Origin: Thiothrix sp.
GTDB taxonomy: Bacteria > Pseudomonadota > Gammaproteobacteria > Thiotrichales > Thiotrichaceae
Direction of reading: 5' to 3'
NCBI GenBank assembly: GCA_008015155.1
Contig: SSFA01000004.1
Span: forward strand, 1-64,000
Length of the DNA: 64,000 bases
The notes below the pieces were generated by a model. It was not told the origin of the DNA. It ran no database searches and worked only from the letters and a program-made list of their open reading frames with translations. Made by a program: the position numbers and the translations under genes. Shown one piece after another: positions 50,509 to 59,486 of the stretch (within the stretch, counting starts at the first letter, position 1; every line of letters begins with the position of its first letter).

Positions 50509-53017
50509 TCAAGTACCTGTTTTTTTACGGGGAGTTTTAGCAGCCGTTCCACTTGTTTTACTGTTAGTGGTTTTACTCGCTGTTTTACGCGCGGGCGCTT
50601 TAGCCTTGGACGTTTCCTCAGTGGCTACTTTTTTCGGAGCGGCTTTTTTCTTAGCCGGCTTTTCTGCCGAATCTGCGGTAGGTTCAGTCGACTCTGTTTG
50701 GGTTTCAGCCGCTTTTTTACTAGTTTTCTTAGTCTCTTTTTTAGCCGGTGTAGCCTCAGCTATTAAGGCTTGGGCTTCTTCCAAGCTTAAGGTCTCTGGG
50801 GTTTTATCTTTGGGGATTTTAGCCTTGATTTTGCCGCTGGCTAAAAAGGGCCCCCAACGGCCTTTCAGTACTTGAATACCATCCCCAAAATCACGAATAA
50901 TTTTTGCTAAATCACTGACCTTTTTTTCTTCAATCAGCTCTAAAGCACGCTCTAAACTCACCGTATAAGGATCGTCATCCTTTTTCAAAGAAACGAAATT
51001 AGAACCATAACGTAGATAAGGTCCAAAACGGCCAATGCTTGCACTAATGGTTTGGCCTTCTGCAGTTTCCCCTAAAGCCCGCGGCAATTTAAACAGTTCC
51101 AGTGCTTCGTCTAGGCTTACTGAGTCCATTTTCATGCCAGCGCGTAGGCTCGCAAAAATCGGCTTATCCTCATCATCCCGCGAGCCGATTTGGACAAAAG
51201 GCCCAAATTTGCCCATCCGCACGGAAACAGGTTTGCCTGTCTTTGGATCAAGGCCTAGTTCACGCGCCTGTAAAACATCACTGCGCTGCACATTATCCAT
51301 TTTCTCATCAACCAGCTTACTGAATGGCTGCCAGAATTGATCGAGTACAGGTTCCCAAGTTTTTTCACCACGTGAGATTTCATCGAGTTGATCCTCAAGA
51401 TTCGCGGTGAAGTCATAATCGACATATTGGGTAAAGTGCTCAGTTAGAAACTTATTGACGATACGGCCGATATCGGTCGGAATAAAGCGCAGGCGATCAA
51501 TTTCTACATATTCCCGGGCGAGCAGGGTAGAGATGATGCTGGCATAGGTAGAAGGGCGACCAATGCCATATTCTTCCAAGGTCTTTACCAAAGTCGCTTC
51601 TGAATAGCGCGGGGGTGGCTCAGTAAAATGTTGGGTTGCTGCTATATCATTGAGCTGGACGGCCTCACCTTCGGTCAAAGGCGGAAGTGGGTTGTCTTTT
51701 TCAACCTTCTGATCGTCTAAACCTTCTTCGTACACAGCTAAAAAGCCAGGATCACGGATAGTCGAGCCGGTAGCACGGAAGAAGCTAGTTGGCTCAGCGG
51801 CTAAATCCACGGAAATAGTATCAATTAAGGCATGAATCATCTGACAAGCCACAGTTCGTTGCCAAATCAGTTGATAAAGACGGAATTGCTCTTCGCTCAG
51901 ATGGCCACGAATTTCCTCGGGCACTCGCAAACAGGAGGTAGGACGAATAGCTTCATGCGCTTCTTGAGCATTTTTTGATTTGGTTTTGTACTGGCGTGGT
52001 GATTCAGGTAGCTTATTTTTGCCATAACGTTGTTCAATAAAACCACGCAATTCGGCAATCGCTTCACCCGCTAAAGCCACTGAGTCCGTCCGCATATAGG
52101 TAATCAAGCCGACAGGGCCGCTCCCCAAATCAATCCCTTCATAGAGTTGCTGAGCAGTACGCATCGTTTTTTGTGAAGAAAAACGTAATTTGCGCACAGC
52201 TTCTTGCTGCAGAGTTGAGGTCGTAAAGGGAGCCGAAGGATGACGTTTGCGTTCTTTGCGCTCAATTTTGGCAACGGTTAGTTTGCCTTGCGCTGACTTT
52301 AATAAATGCTCTCGTACCTGATGGGCCGATTCGCCATTGTTAATATCAAATTGTTCTAAACGTTTGCCATCTAAAGTATGGAGGCGTGCGCTAAATTCAA
52401 AGTTTTGCTTTATCTAGGAGCGCGGTAATATTCCAATACTCTTGTGGCTTGAAGTGTTCAATTTCTTCCTCACGCTCCACAATCATGCGCAGTGCGGGGC
52501 TTTGTACTCGACCCGCTGACAGACCGCGTTTAATCTTACGCCATAATAGAGGGGATAAATTGAAACCAACTAGATAATCGAGGGCGCGTCGTGCTTGTTG
52601 AGCATCAATCAGCTCATAAGCTAAATCACGAGGGTGAGCGATAGCCTCTTGGACAGCATGCTTGGTAATTTCATAAAAGACCACTCGATGGACCTTTTTA
52701 CCTTCAAGTACACCCCGTTCTTTTAATAGTTCGTATAAATGCCAAGAAATGGCTTCCCCTTCGCGGTCAGGGTCAGTCGCAAGGTATAAGGTGTCTGCTT
52801 TTTTAACAGCACGAGCAATAGCATCGACATGACGTTGATTACGGTCAATGATCTCGTACTTCATGGCATAACCATGTTCAGGGTCAACAGCGCCTTCTTT
52901 GGGAATTAAATCACGCACATGACCATAGGATGCAAGTACTTCAAAGCCCTTGCCCAAGTATTTCTGAATGGTTTTGCCCTTCGCCGGTGACTCGACGATG
53001 ACCAGATTTTCGCTCAT
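50509..53017 (-). CDS. topA: DNA topoisomerase I, interrupted by one +1 frameshift
   Basis: TopA relaxes negative supercoils and is usually essential. Two frames together make one enzyme of about 836 codons. The 5' frame (53017-52397, 206 codons) has the Toprim domain (VIVESPAKGKTIQKYLG, metal site ATDPDREGE) and ends LLDKAKL-TGA. The sequence resumes after skipping one base with EFSARLHTLDGKRLEQFDI and reaches SAPFTTSTLQQEAVRKL, the catalytic Tyr region GLITYMRTDS, then three C-terminal repeats and a Lys/Ala/Thr-rich tail ending KTPRKKTGT. The break at 52397-52402 reads CTT TGA, the same slippery stop as in prfB. It could be programmed, a mutation or a sequencing error. Confidence 0.88.
52397..52402 (-). 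other. CTTTGA frameshift site in topA
   Basis: On the minus strand CTT (52402-52400) is followed by TGA (52399-52397) and then ATT. Slipping one base to TTT and continuing with GAA restores the TopA frame without a gap. The upstream stimulatory Shine-Dalgarno-like AGGGGG of prfB is absent; the preceding bases are GATAAAGCAAAA. Confidence 0.6.
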
Positions 53018-53122
53018 TTAGCTGCTTTTCAAGTTAAAATTTAAAAATTAGGCTCAGTTAAAAAGCCAATGGCCTGCATTTTAAACCTGAAAAGCTAGCA
53101 AAAGTAAATAGGCCTTATGTGA

Positions 53123-53602
53123 TTAATGATAGACCGGACTGGTTCCATCTAGAGTCAAACCCTCAGTCCATAAGGCGCTGTTATCCTCATTAGGGCGATT
53201 TACCAAAACCATCAGAATCACCCATTTCAAGCGATCGAGGCTGAAATCTGGGTCTTCTAGCGCCAGTACCCGATCAATCACTTGCTCGCGGGATTCATAA
53301 TTGAGGATGCCTGCTTTTTCTAGAAATAACAGGTAATTTTGGCAGTCAATATTCAGCCAGCGTTGTTCTTGCTGTGCAAAAATACGTAAAGAATAGGGTG
53401 AGTAAGGTTCTAAGACACTTTGCTGCTCATCGCCGAGACTTTCGAGCCAATTAAAAGCACGATTAATCTCACCAGGCATAAAACCGGCACCCTGCAAATA
53501 AGCATTCATGGATTCACGGTCTTCGTTAGGGGTGGCTTCTTCATCCATCTCTGGATAATTGTCAAACAAATAGAACAGTACTTCCAGTGTGCTTTCTTTC
53601 AT
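53123..53602 (-). CDS. smg: Smg family protein (DUF494)
   Basis: The 159-residue protein starts at ATG 53602-53600 and begins MKESTLEVLFYLFDNYPEM, the diagnostic Smg start. It continues with the RLKWVILMVLVNRP motif near the end. The function is unknown, but smg is conserved between dprA and topA in many beta/gammaproteobacteria, as here. Confidence 0.92.
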   Translation of the reverse strand: MKESTLEVLFYLFDNYPEMDEEATPNEDRESMNAYLQGAGFMPGEINRAFNWLESLGDEQQSVLEPYSPYSLRIFAQQEQRWLNIDCQNYLLFLEKAGILNYESREQVIDRVLALEDPDFSLDRLKWVILMVLVNRPNEDNSALWTEGLTLDGTSPVYH

Positions 53603-53619
53603 CAAGTTCAGTCTCTTGG

Positions 53620-54807
53620 TTACAACCGCTTGTAGCGACCGCCGCCACATGCAGTGATGTAGCCTTGTAGCTCTAGCATCAGCAGCATGGAGGAAACCAC
53701 GTCAGTGGTCAACCCTGTTTGAATCACTATCTGGTCAACCGGTAGCGGCTCTAGACCTATGGTAGCGAGAATTTGCTGTTCTTCGGCATCTAAGCTTGCT
53801 ATCGACCGTTCCTCAGCATTAGCTTGCGTAATGACAGCTTGTAGAAAGGACAAAGGTTTGGATGGCTTATTGGTTTGAAGGGGGGCGGCTTCATCAGATT
53901 TGCTCACAAAACCTAAGTAAGCCTGTAATTGTGGTGCTAGCTCTTCCAAAATATCAGCAGCTGTTTCCACTAATTTAGCCCCTTGGCGAATTAAGCGATG
54001 GCAGCCATGAGCTAAGGGACTATGAATCGAACCGGGTATCGCAAAGACTTCACGGCCTTGTTCAAGGGCATGTTGAGCGGTGACTAAAGAGCCACTTTGT
54101 AAGGCTGCTTCCACGACTAAAGTACCTAAGGATAGGCCACTAATAATGCGGTTGCGTCTGGGAAAATTTTGTGCCTGTGGTTTTACGCCAATAGGAAATT
54201 CACTCACGATGGCACCTTGCTCGACAATTTTCTCAGCAAGCTGACGATTCTTGGCCGGATACATAATATCTAAGCCAGTTGCGATCACTGCCAGCGTATG
54301 TCCACCCGCTTCTAAGGCTCCTTGATGGCTGACTGCATCAATCCCTAAAGCTAAGCCGCTGGTAACGCTAATGCCATGTTTTGCTAGATAGTGAGCAAAA
54401 GCTTGCGCATTATCCTTGCCATAACTAGTGGGTGTACGGCTGCCTACCATCGCAAGTTGTGGCTCATTCAATAGCGCTGGATTGCCTGCAACAAACAGAA
54501 TTGGCGGTGCTGCTTTGACATCTCTTAGGAGTTTAGGGTAAAGCCTATCTTCTGGAACTAAAATGTGGCGATGAGCTGCACGATGCAGCCACTCCAAATC
54601 GGCGGCAGCTGCATCAGCTGGTACAGCGCGTAAGTGTTGAAGAGTGTCAGGTTTTAAACCGGCTTGACTAAGCTCTGTATCACTAGCAGCTAAAGCCGCG
54701 TTAGCCGAGCCAAAATGATTTAAAAGGCGATTGAGAGTGGCTGGGCCAATACCTGCAGCACGCCAGATTTGTAAGCGCGCTTGCAGTTCATCTTCAGTAA
54801 TTTCCAC
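53620..54807 (-). CDS. dprA: DNA processing protein DprA
   Basis: DprA binds incoming single-stranded DNA and loads RecA in transformation. The 395-residue protein starts at GTG 54807-54805. It has an N-terminal SAM-like/HhH region (AAGIGPATLNRLLNHFG), a Rossmann fold with LAMVGSRTPTSYGKDNA, SGLALGIDAVSHQGALEAGG, LDIMYPAKNRQLA, FPRRNRIISGLS and VFAIPGSIHSPLAHGCHRLI. A C-terminal winged-helix domain (GLEPLPVDQIVIQTGL) follows. It precedes smg and topA. Confidence 0.93.
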   Translation of the reverse strand: MEITEDELQARLQIWRAAGIGPATLNRLLNHFGSANAALAASDTELSQAGLKPDTLQHLRAVPADAAAADLEWLHRAAHRHILVPEDRLYPKLLRDVKAAPPILFVAGNPALLNEPQLAMVGSRTPTSYGKDNAQAFAHYLAKHGISVTSGLALGIDAVSHQGALEAGGHTLAVIATGLDIMYPAKNRQLAEKIVEQGAIVSEFPIGVKPQAQNFPRRNRIISGLSLGTLVVEAALQSGSLVTAQHALEQGREVFAIPGSIHSPLAHGCHRLIRQGAKLVETAADILEELAPQLQAYLGFVSKSDEAAPLQTNKPSKPLSFLQAVITQANAEERSIASLDAEEQQILATIGLEPLPVDQIVIQTGLTTDVVSSMLLMLELQGYITACGGGRYKRL

Positions 54808-54835
54808 GTAGGCTGTGATTCCTCTTAGTCAGAGA

Positions 54836-55990
54836 TTAAGGATTCCCTATTTTATCTCCATTTTTAATTTCGCGCCCAGATTCAGTAATTAAGGCATAGC
54901 TCAGATTGTCATGCACACTATACACAATGGCTTCACCCACTTTAGCCGGAGGTAGAGTAACTTTAGGGGTATTGCGTGCATTACCACGGAAACTTTGATA
55001 ATGATCTTCGACGATATTGCCATCGGTATACACGCCCACAGCGTAACCTGGCTTAAGCCCTTGGTTCTTACCACGATTAATTGCAATTATCATACAGGGC
55101 GCGCCTAAATACTCAGCATCATAAATCGCTGCAATTTGGCCGCGGATTTTAGTCGGTGGCAACTGGATAGTAGCGCGCAATTCACTATGGCGACGATCAA
55201 CTGGGAGAATGCGATCACCCACACGAATGGGCTCATCAATATCTAAAATAGTAGCCGTTGAGATAGTGTCGACGCGATCGACTCGGGCATAACCACTATA
55301 AATCACTTGATGGCCTAATAATTTATTCGTTTCTGGGTCATAGATAGGCTTATCTGGATGGTAGACTGCATAGCGCGCTCCCACCCGAGGATTATTCATG
55401 TTTTTTAAATAAACTGTAGCACCAGGGGGAATCAGGGTTTCACCATCTTTAGCCGCTAATAAATAGGGCGCGTTTTTAATCGCCTCATCATGCATAATAC
55501 GTGGCCATTCCAAGAACGGTGCAAGCGTCACTAAAGATTCACCCATTAAGCCCTTAGGTTCAATGCGAATTCTAGGAATGAGTTTATTGCTGCCGTCTGC
55601 GCCGATCTCTTTGCTGTAGCTAAAATATAAAATATCGCCGGGGTAAATTTGATGCGGATTCTTGACTTGTTGGTTCTTATCCCAAATTTCAGGCCAATAA
55701 GACGGTGTATTTAAGAACTTGCGCGCGATTCCCCATAAAGTATCACCTTTCTGCACCACATATGTCGAAGGTGCAGACGGATTCACTTGGATTCCACTGC
55801 TAGTTGGGCGATCAGCAAAGCTTAGACGGCCGGGTTGGGGCGGCATACCATAATAAGCGTCGTAATTGGGTTGATTGGCTTGGTAGGACATAGCAGGCTT
55901 ATTAGTTGGTGAGTTGGTCATACACCCTGCTAGCGTTAAAGTAGCGCTACCTACACAAGCGGCCCATAGCAGATGGGAAAAGCGAAGCAT
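54836..55990 (-). CDS. LysM-domain lipoprotein
   Basis: The 384-residue product starts at ATG 55990-55988 with AAGGA upstream. The lipobox is LTLAGC (Cys near residue 22). A LysM peptidoglycan-binding domain follows at about 76-125 (YVVQKGDTLWGIARKFL...NPHQIYPGDILYF). The rest is a beta-rich domain with ARYAVYHPDKPIYDPETNKLLGHQ. Homologues are encoded next to dprA in many proteobacteria. It probably sits in the periplasm attached to a membrane and the cell wall. Confidence 0.87.
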   Translation of the reverse strand: MLRFSHLLWAACVGSATLTLAGCMTNSPTNKPAMSYQANQPNYDAYYGMPPQPGRLSFADRPTSSGIQVNPSAPSTYVVQKGDTLWGIARKFLNTPSYWPEIWDKNQQVKNPHQIYPGDILYFSYSKEIGADGSNKLIPRIRIEPKGLMGESLVTLAPFLEWPRIMHDEAIKNAPYLLAAKDGETLIPPGATVYLKNMNNPRVGARYAVYHPDKPIYDPETNKLLGHQVIYSGYARVDRVDTISTATILDIDEPIRVGDRILPVDRRHSELRATIQLPPTKIRGQIAAIYDAEYLGAPCMIIAINRGKNQGLKPGYAVGVYTDGNIVEDHYQSFRGNARNTPKVTLPPAKVGEAIVYSVHDNLSYALITESGREIKNGDKIGNP

Positions 55991-56046
55991 GTTGTTATCC
56001 TTGTAATTCGAGCTTGTAGTTATTATTGGCTGAGAGGACTTTGCGG

Positions 56047-56052
56047 TATAAT
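56047..56052 (+). promoter_or_regulatory. Candidate -10 element of the def operon
   Basis: A perfect TATAAT lies 54 bases before the def start codon. The -35 region is poor (TATTGG or TTGGCT at non-ideal spacing), so this is tentative. The region is divergent with the LysM lipoprotein gene. Confidence 0.45.
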
Positions 56053-56105
56053 AGCCAGATGATTGAATTACGCGCACCACTTTCTGATTTTCGGTAATTA
56101 TTAAT

Positions 56106-56648
56106 ATGGCAATTTTAGAAATTTTACATCATCCCGATCCGCGTTTACGCAAGAAAGCAGCCCCTGTTGTTGAGGTTGACGATAAGGTGCGTGAGCTGAT
56201 GGATAATATGTTAGAAACCATGTATGCCGCTAAAGGCATTGGCTTAGCAGCTACACAAGTTAATGTGCAACAACGCGTCGTGGTGATCGATTTATCTGAA
56301 GAAAAAAACGAACCTTTGTATTTGGTAAATGCTGAAATTCTGCATAAAGAAGGCCAAATCGAGCATGAAGAAGGTTGTTTATCCGTACCTGAATACTATG
56401 AAAAAGTCACCCGTGCTGAACGTGTGAAGGTTCGTGCTTTAGGACGTGACGGCCAAAGCTTCGAGTTAGAAGCAGATGGTTTGTTAGCTGTATGTATTCA
56501 ACACGAATTAGACCATTTGGACGGCAAGCTATTTGTTGATTATCTGTCTCAATTGAAACAGCAACGCGTGCGGAAAAAAATGGAAAAGCTTAGCCGCCAA
56601 GCACCTGTTTCTAATCAAGTACCTCCCTCACAGGCTGCTGCTGGATGA
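56106..56648 (+). CDS. def: Peptide deformylase
   Basis: The metal enzyme removes the formyl group from nascent N-terminal Met. The 180-residue protein has all three motifs: GIGLAATQV (about 43-51), EGCLSVP (with metal-ligand Cys) and QHELDHLDG (metal His pair and Glu). It is the first gene of def-fmt-rsmB; its TGA overlaps the fmt ATG. Confidence 0.96.
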   Translation: MAILEILHHPDPRLRKKAAPVVEVDDKVRELMDNMLETMYAAKGIGLAATQVNVQQRVVVIDLSEEKNEPLYLVNAEILHKEGQIEHEEGCLSVPEYYEKVTRAERVKVRALGRDGQSFELEADGLLAVCIQHELDHLDGKLFVDYLSQLKQQRVRKKMEKLSRQAPVSNQVPPSQAAAG

Positions 56649-57598
56649 GTGCTGGCTTACGGATCGTTTATGCAGGTACGCCCGAGTTTGCAGTACCTGC
56701 CTTGCAAGCCTTATTAGCTTCCCAACATCAGGTTGTGGCTGTGTATACGCAACCTGATCGACCCGCTGGGCGTGGACGTAAATTACAATTTAGCCCAGTG
56801 AAAGAAGTAGCGGTTGCAGCAGGCATTCCGGTTGAGCAGCCACTCAATTTCAAAACCGAACAAGCACGGGATAGCTTAAAAGCTTATGCAGCTGAGGTTA
56901 TGGTCGTTGCGGCTTACGGACTGATTTTACCACAAGCTGTCTTAGACACTCCGCGCTATGGATGCTTGAATATTCATGGTTCTTTATTGCCTAGATGGCG
57001 TGGTGCAGCACCTATTCAACGTGCGATTCAAGCAGGCGATACACTGACAGGTGTGACCATCATGCAAATGGCAGCGGGTTTAGATACCGGCGATATGCTA
57101 CTGAAAACGCATTGCCCAATTACACACGAGGATGGTGGGCAAAGTATTCACGACAAACTATCTAAGCAAGGTGCTGAAGCATTACTAGAGGTCTTAGAGC
57201 AAGTTCAGCGCGGTAGTGTGCAAGCAGAAGTGCAAGATGAGCAGCAAGCTTGCTATGCTCATAAGCTCAGCAAAGCCGAAGCCGAAATTGACTGGAACCA
57301 AGCAGCTAGAGTGATTGATCGACAAATTCGCGCTTTCGATGCCTGGCCTACGGCTTATACCCAGTATCAGGGTCAGGCATTACGCTTATTTGCTTCCCAA
57401 ATCTTAAACCAAACCAGTTCAGAACTTGCCGGTACGGTGGTGGCAGAGAGCCGCGCTGGTATTGATATAGTCGCGGGTGATGGTCAGTTACTGCGGATTT
57501 TGCAGTTGCAGATGGCAGGTGGCAAACGCTTAGCAGCCGCTGAGTTTTTGCATGCACGTTCTTTACTAGGTGAGCGTTTTTCTAAGGTTGCTTTGTGA
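56645..57598 (+). CDS. fmt: Methionyl-tRNA formyltransferase
   Basis: The enzyme formylates initiator Met-tRNA using 10-formyl-THF. The 317-residue protein begins [16 protein letters not shown], with [13 protein letters not shown], the catalytic [20 protein letters not shown] (Asn-His and later Asp in GLDTGDML) and the C-terminal OB-like domain with [12 protein letters not shown]. It overlaps def and rsmB by four bases each. Confidence 0.96.
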   Translation: MSAGLRIVYAGTPEFAVPALQALLASQHQVVAVYTQPDRPAGRGRKLQFSPVKEVAVAAGIPVEQPLNFKTEQARDSLKAYAAEVMVVAAYGLILPQAVLDTPRYGCLNIHGSLLPRWRGAAPIQRAIQAGDTLTGVTIMQMAAGLDTGDMLLKTHCPITHEDGGQSIHDKLSKQGAEALLEVLEQVQRGSVQAEVQDEQQACYAHKLSKAEAEIDWNQAARVIDRQIRAFDAWPTAYTQYQGQALRLFASQILNQTSSELAGTVVAESRAGIDIVAGDGQLLRILQLQMAGGKRLAAAEFLHARSLLGERFSKVAL

Positions 57599-58893
57599 AT
57601 ACTCGCGCTATTGCCGCTCGTGCCTTACAGCGGGTCAGTTATCAAGGTGAATCACTCACCGAAGTACTCCAACATGCCTCTATTCAAAATTTATCAGCAC
57701 GTGATCAAGCTTGGGTCAGGCATGTCTGCTTTGGAGCGGTTCGGTGGCATGGACGCCTAGGGGCAATTCTGCGGGAATTGCTCGATAAATCGATTAAAGC
57801 CTCTGATAAAGATATTGAGTGCCTGTTACGCTTAGGTCTCTACCAAATTATCTATCAACGTACGCCCGATCATGCTGCGGTTAGCGAAACTGTCCAGGCT
57901 ACTAAAGCTCTTAAGAAGGTTTGGGCGGGGAGTTTTGTAAATGGTGTCTTGCGACGTTTTCTACGGGAACAAGAAGCTATTTTAGCTAAAGCGGATCAAG
58001 TTGAGTCCGCCCAATATTCGTTTCCGACTTGGCTGGCCGAACGTTTAAAACAAGCCTGGCCAGAAGACTGGCAAGCTATTATGCGTGCTAGTAATGAGCA
58101 TCCTCCCCTAAGTTTGCGTATCAATTCTCTGGTAGTAAGCCGTGAGCAGTACTTAGCACGCTTACAAGAGGAACAGATTGCAGCAGAGCCTTGGTTACAG
58201 ACAGAGATGGGCGTCTATTTACCGGAAGCACTCAGTGTAACGGAGTTGCCAGATTTTGCTAAGGGGGCTGTTTCGGTGCAAGACGCAGCTGCTCAGCAAG
58301 CTGCCGAGTTGTTAGTCTGTGAAGCAGGCATGCGGGTTTTGGATGCTTGTGCGGCGCCGGGAGGAAAAACTTGTCATTTATTGGAGCGTTATCCGCAGAT
58401 TGAGTTATTAGCTTTAGATAATAGTGTGAAGCGCACCCAGCAAGTTTACGAAAATTTAACGAGATTAAACTTAAAAGCTAGGGTAAAAGTAGCCGATGCA
58501 GCTGAAGTGAGTGCTTGGTGGAATGGTCAGCGTTTTGATCGCATCCTATTAGATGCACCTTGTTCAGCGACAGGCGTGATTCGCCGACATCCAGATATTA
58601 AGCTGCTGCGCAAGAAAACAGATATTGCTACACTGCAACAACAGCAGGCTAGGTTATTACAGGCTTTATGGCAGGTTTTGAAGCCGGGTGGTGAATTCTT
58701 ATATGCCACTTGTTCGATCTTACCAGAAGAAAATAATTTACAAATTGAGCAGTTTTTGCAAACTCAGCCGGATGCTCGGGTCAAACAGATTACAGCCAAT
58801 TGGGGACGAGCGCTGTCGGTGGGACGGCAAATCTTGCCCGGCGAACAGGGCATGGATGGTTTCTATTATGCGCTGTTAGAAAAAGCAGTGTAA
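57595..58893 (+). CDS. rsmB: 16S rRNA (cytosine967-C5)-methyltransferase RsmB
   Basis: The 432-residue enzyme has an N-terminal NusB-like domain (about 1-140) and a C-terminal Rossmann methyltransferase. The SAM site is LDACAAPGGKTCHLLE; the catalytic Cys lie in LDAPCSATGVIRRHPDIK and YATCSILPEEN. The start is GTG 57595, overlapping the fmt stop. It methylates C967 of 16S rRNA. Confidence 0.95.
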   Translation: MNTRAIAARALQRVSYQGESLTEVLQHASIQNLSARDQAWVRHVCFGAVRWHGRLGAILRELLDKSIKASDKDIECLLRLGLYQIIYQRTPDHAAVSETVQATKALKKVWAGSFVNGVLRRFLREQEAILAKADQVESAQYSFPTWLAERLKQAWPEDWQAIMRASNEHPPLSLRINSLVVSREQYLARLQEEQIAAEPWLQTEMGVYLPEALSVTELPDFAKGAVSVQDAAAQQAAELLVCEAGMRVLDACAAPGGKTCHLLERYPQIELLALDNSVKRTQQVYENLTRLNLKARVKVADAAEVSAWWNGQRFDRILLDAPCSATGVIRRHPDIKLLRKKTDIATLQQQQARLLQALWQVLKPGGEFLYATCSILPEENNLQIEQFLQTQPDARVKQITANWGRALSVGRQILPGEQGMDGFYYALLEKAV

Positions 58894-58907
58894 GTAAAGA
58901 GCATATA

Positions 58908-59486
58908 ATGAAAAACTCATGGTGGATGCGTGGTTTGTGCATCATTTTTTTAGGGTGGCTATTAGCGACAACCAGTTTTGCAGCGGCAGAAAAAATCACG
59001 GTGCGGGATTTTACACTTTATAATAATGGACAAAATAAGCCTTTAACAGCAACCTTGCATTTAGATTATCAATTAACCGATTATTTGCGCGATAGCCTAT
59101 TAAATGGTGGTACTTTAACCCATGAAGTACGCTTTAATTTAGTCCGGCATAGTGACTGGTGGTTTAATCGCAGTGAAAAATTTGCCAGTATTATTTCAGA
59201 ATTAAAATATCATTCGCTCAGTCGACATTACCAAGTATTGCGTAAAGATACCGGTGAGCATTGGAATTTTTCTAATTTAGCGTCTGCATTAAATCATTTG
59301 GGTTCTTTAGAAAATTATAAATTGCCGCCTTTGCCACCAGATATATACAAGGACAATACCTCTTTATATATGGAGGCTACCTTATCACCTAAAGAGCCAG
59401 ATAGTTTACCTTTGGGCTTGTCGAGTTTATTTTCTGAAGACCACTCATTGGTGAGCCAGGGCGTATTGTGGGCACTAACACCCTGA
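58908..59486 (+). CDS. DUF4390 domain protein, secreted
   Basis: The 192-residue product starts at ATG 58908 and has a Sec signal peptide (cut after FAAA, about residue 27). The mature domain (VRDFTLYNNGQNKPLTATLHLDYQLTDYLRDSLLNGGTLTHEVRFNL) matches DUF4390, which is usually encoded between rsmB and ntrY-like genes in beta/gammaproteobacteria, as here. Function is unknown. Its 3' end overlaps the sensor kinase start by 19 bases. Confidence 0.85.
   Translation: MKNSWWMRGLCIIFLGWLLATTSFAAAEKITVRDFTLYNNGQNKPLTATLHLDYQLTDYLRDSLLNGGTLTHEVRFNLVRHSDWWFNRSEKFASIISELKYHSLSRHYQVLRKDTGEHWNFSNLASALNHLGSLENYKLPPLPPDIYKDNTSLYMEATLSPKEPDSLPLGLSSLFSEDHSLVSQGVLWALTP

Noticed and set aside
50509..52197. Separate shorter topoisomerase gene starting at the methionine before RKLRFSSQ
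   Set aside because: The 200 bases upstream still encode TopA residues in the same frame, so it is the 3' part of one frameshifted gene.
52198..52396. True intergenic gap between two topA fragments
   Set aside because: Translation in the downstream frame gives continuous TopA sequence up to the frameshift point, so nothing is missing.
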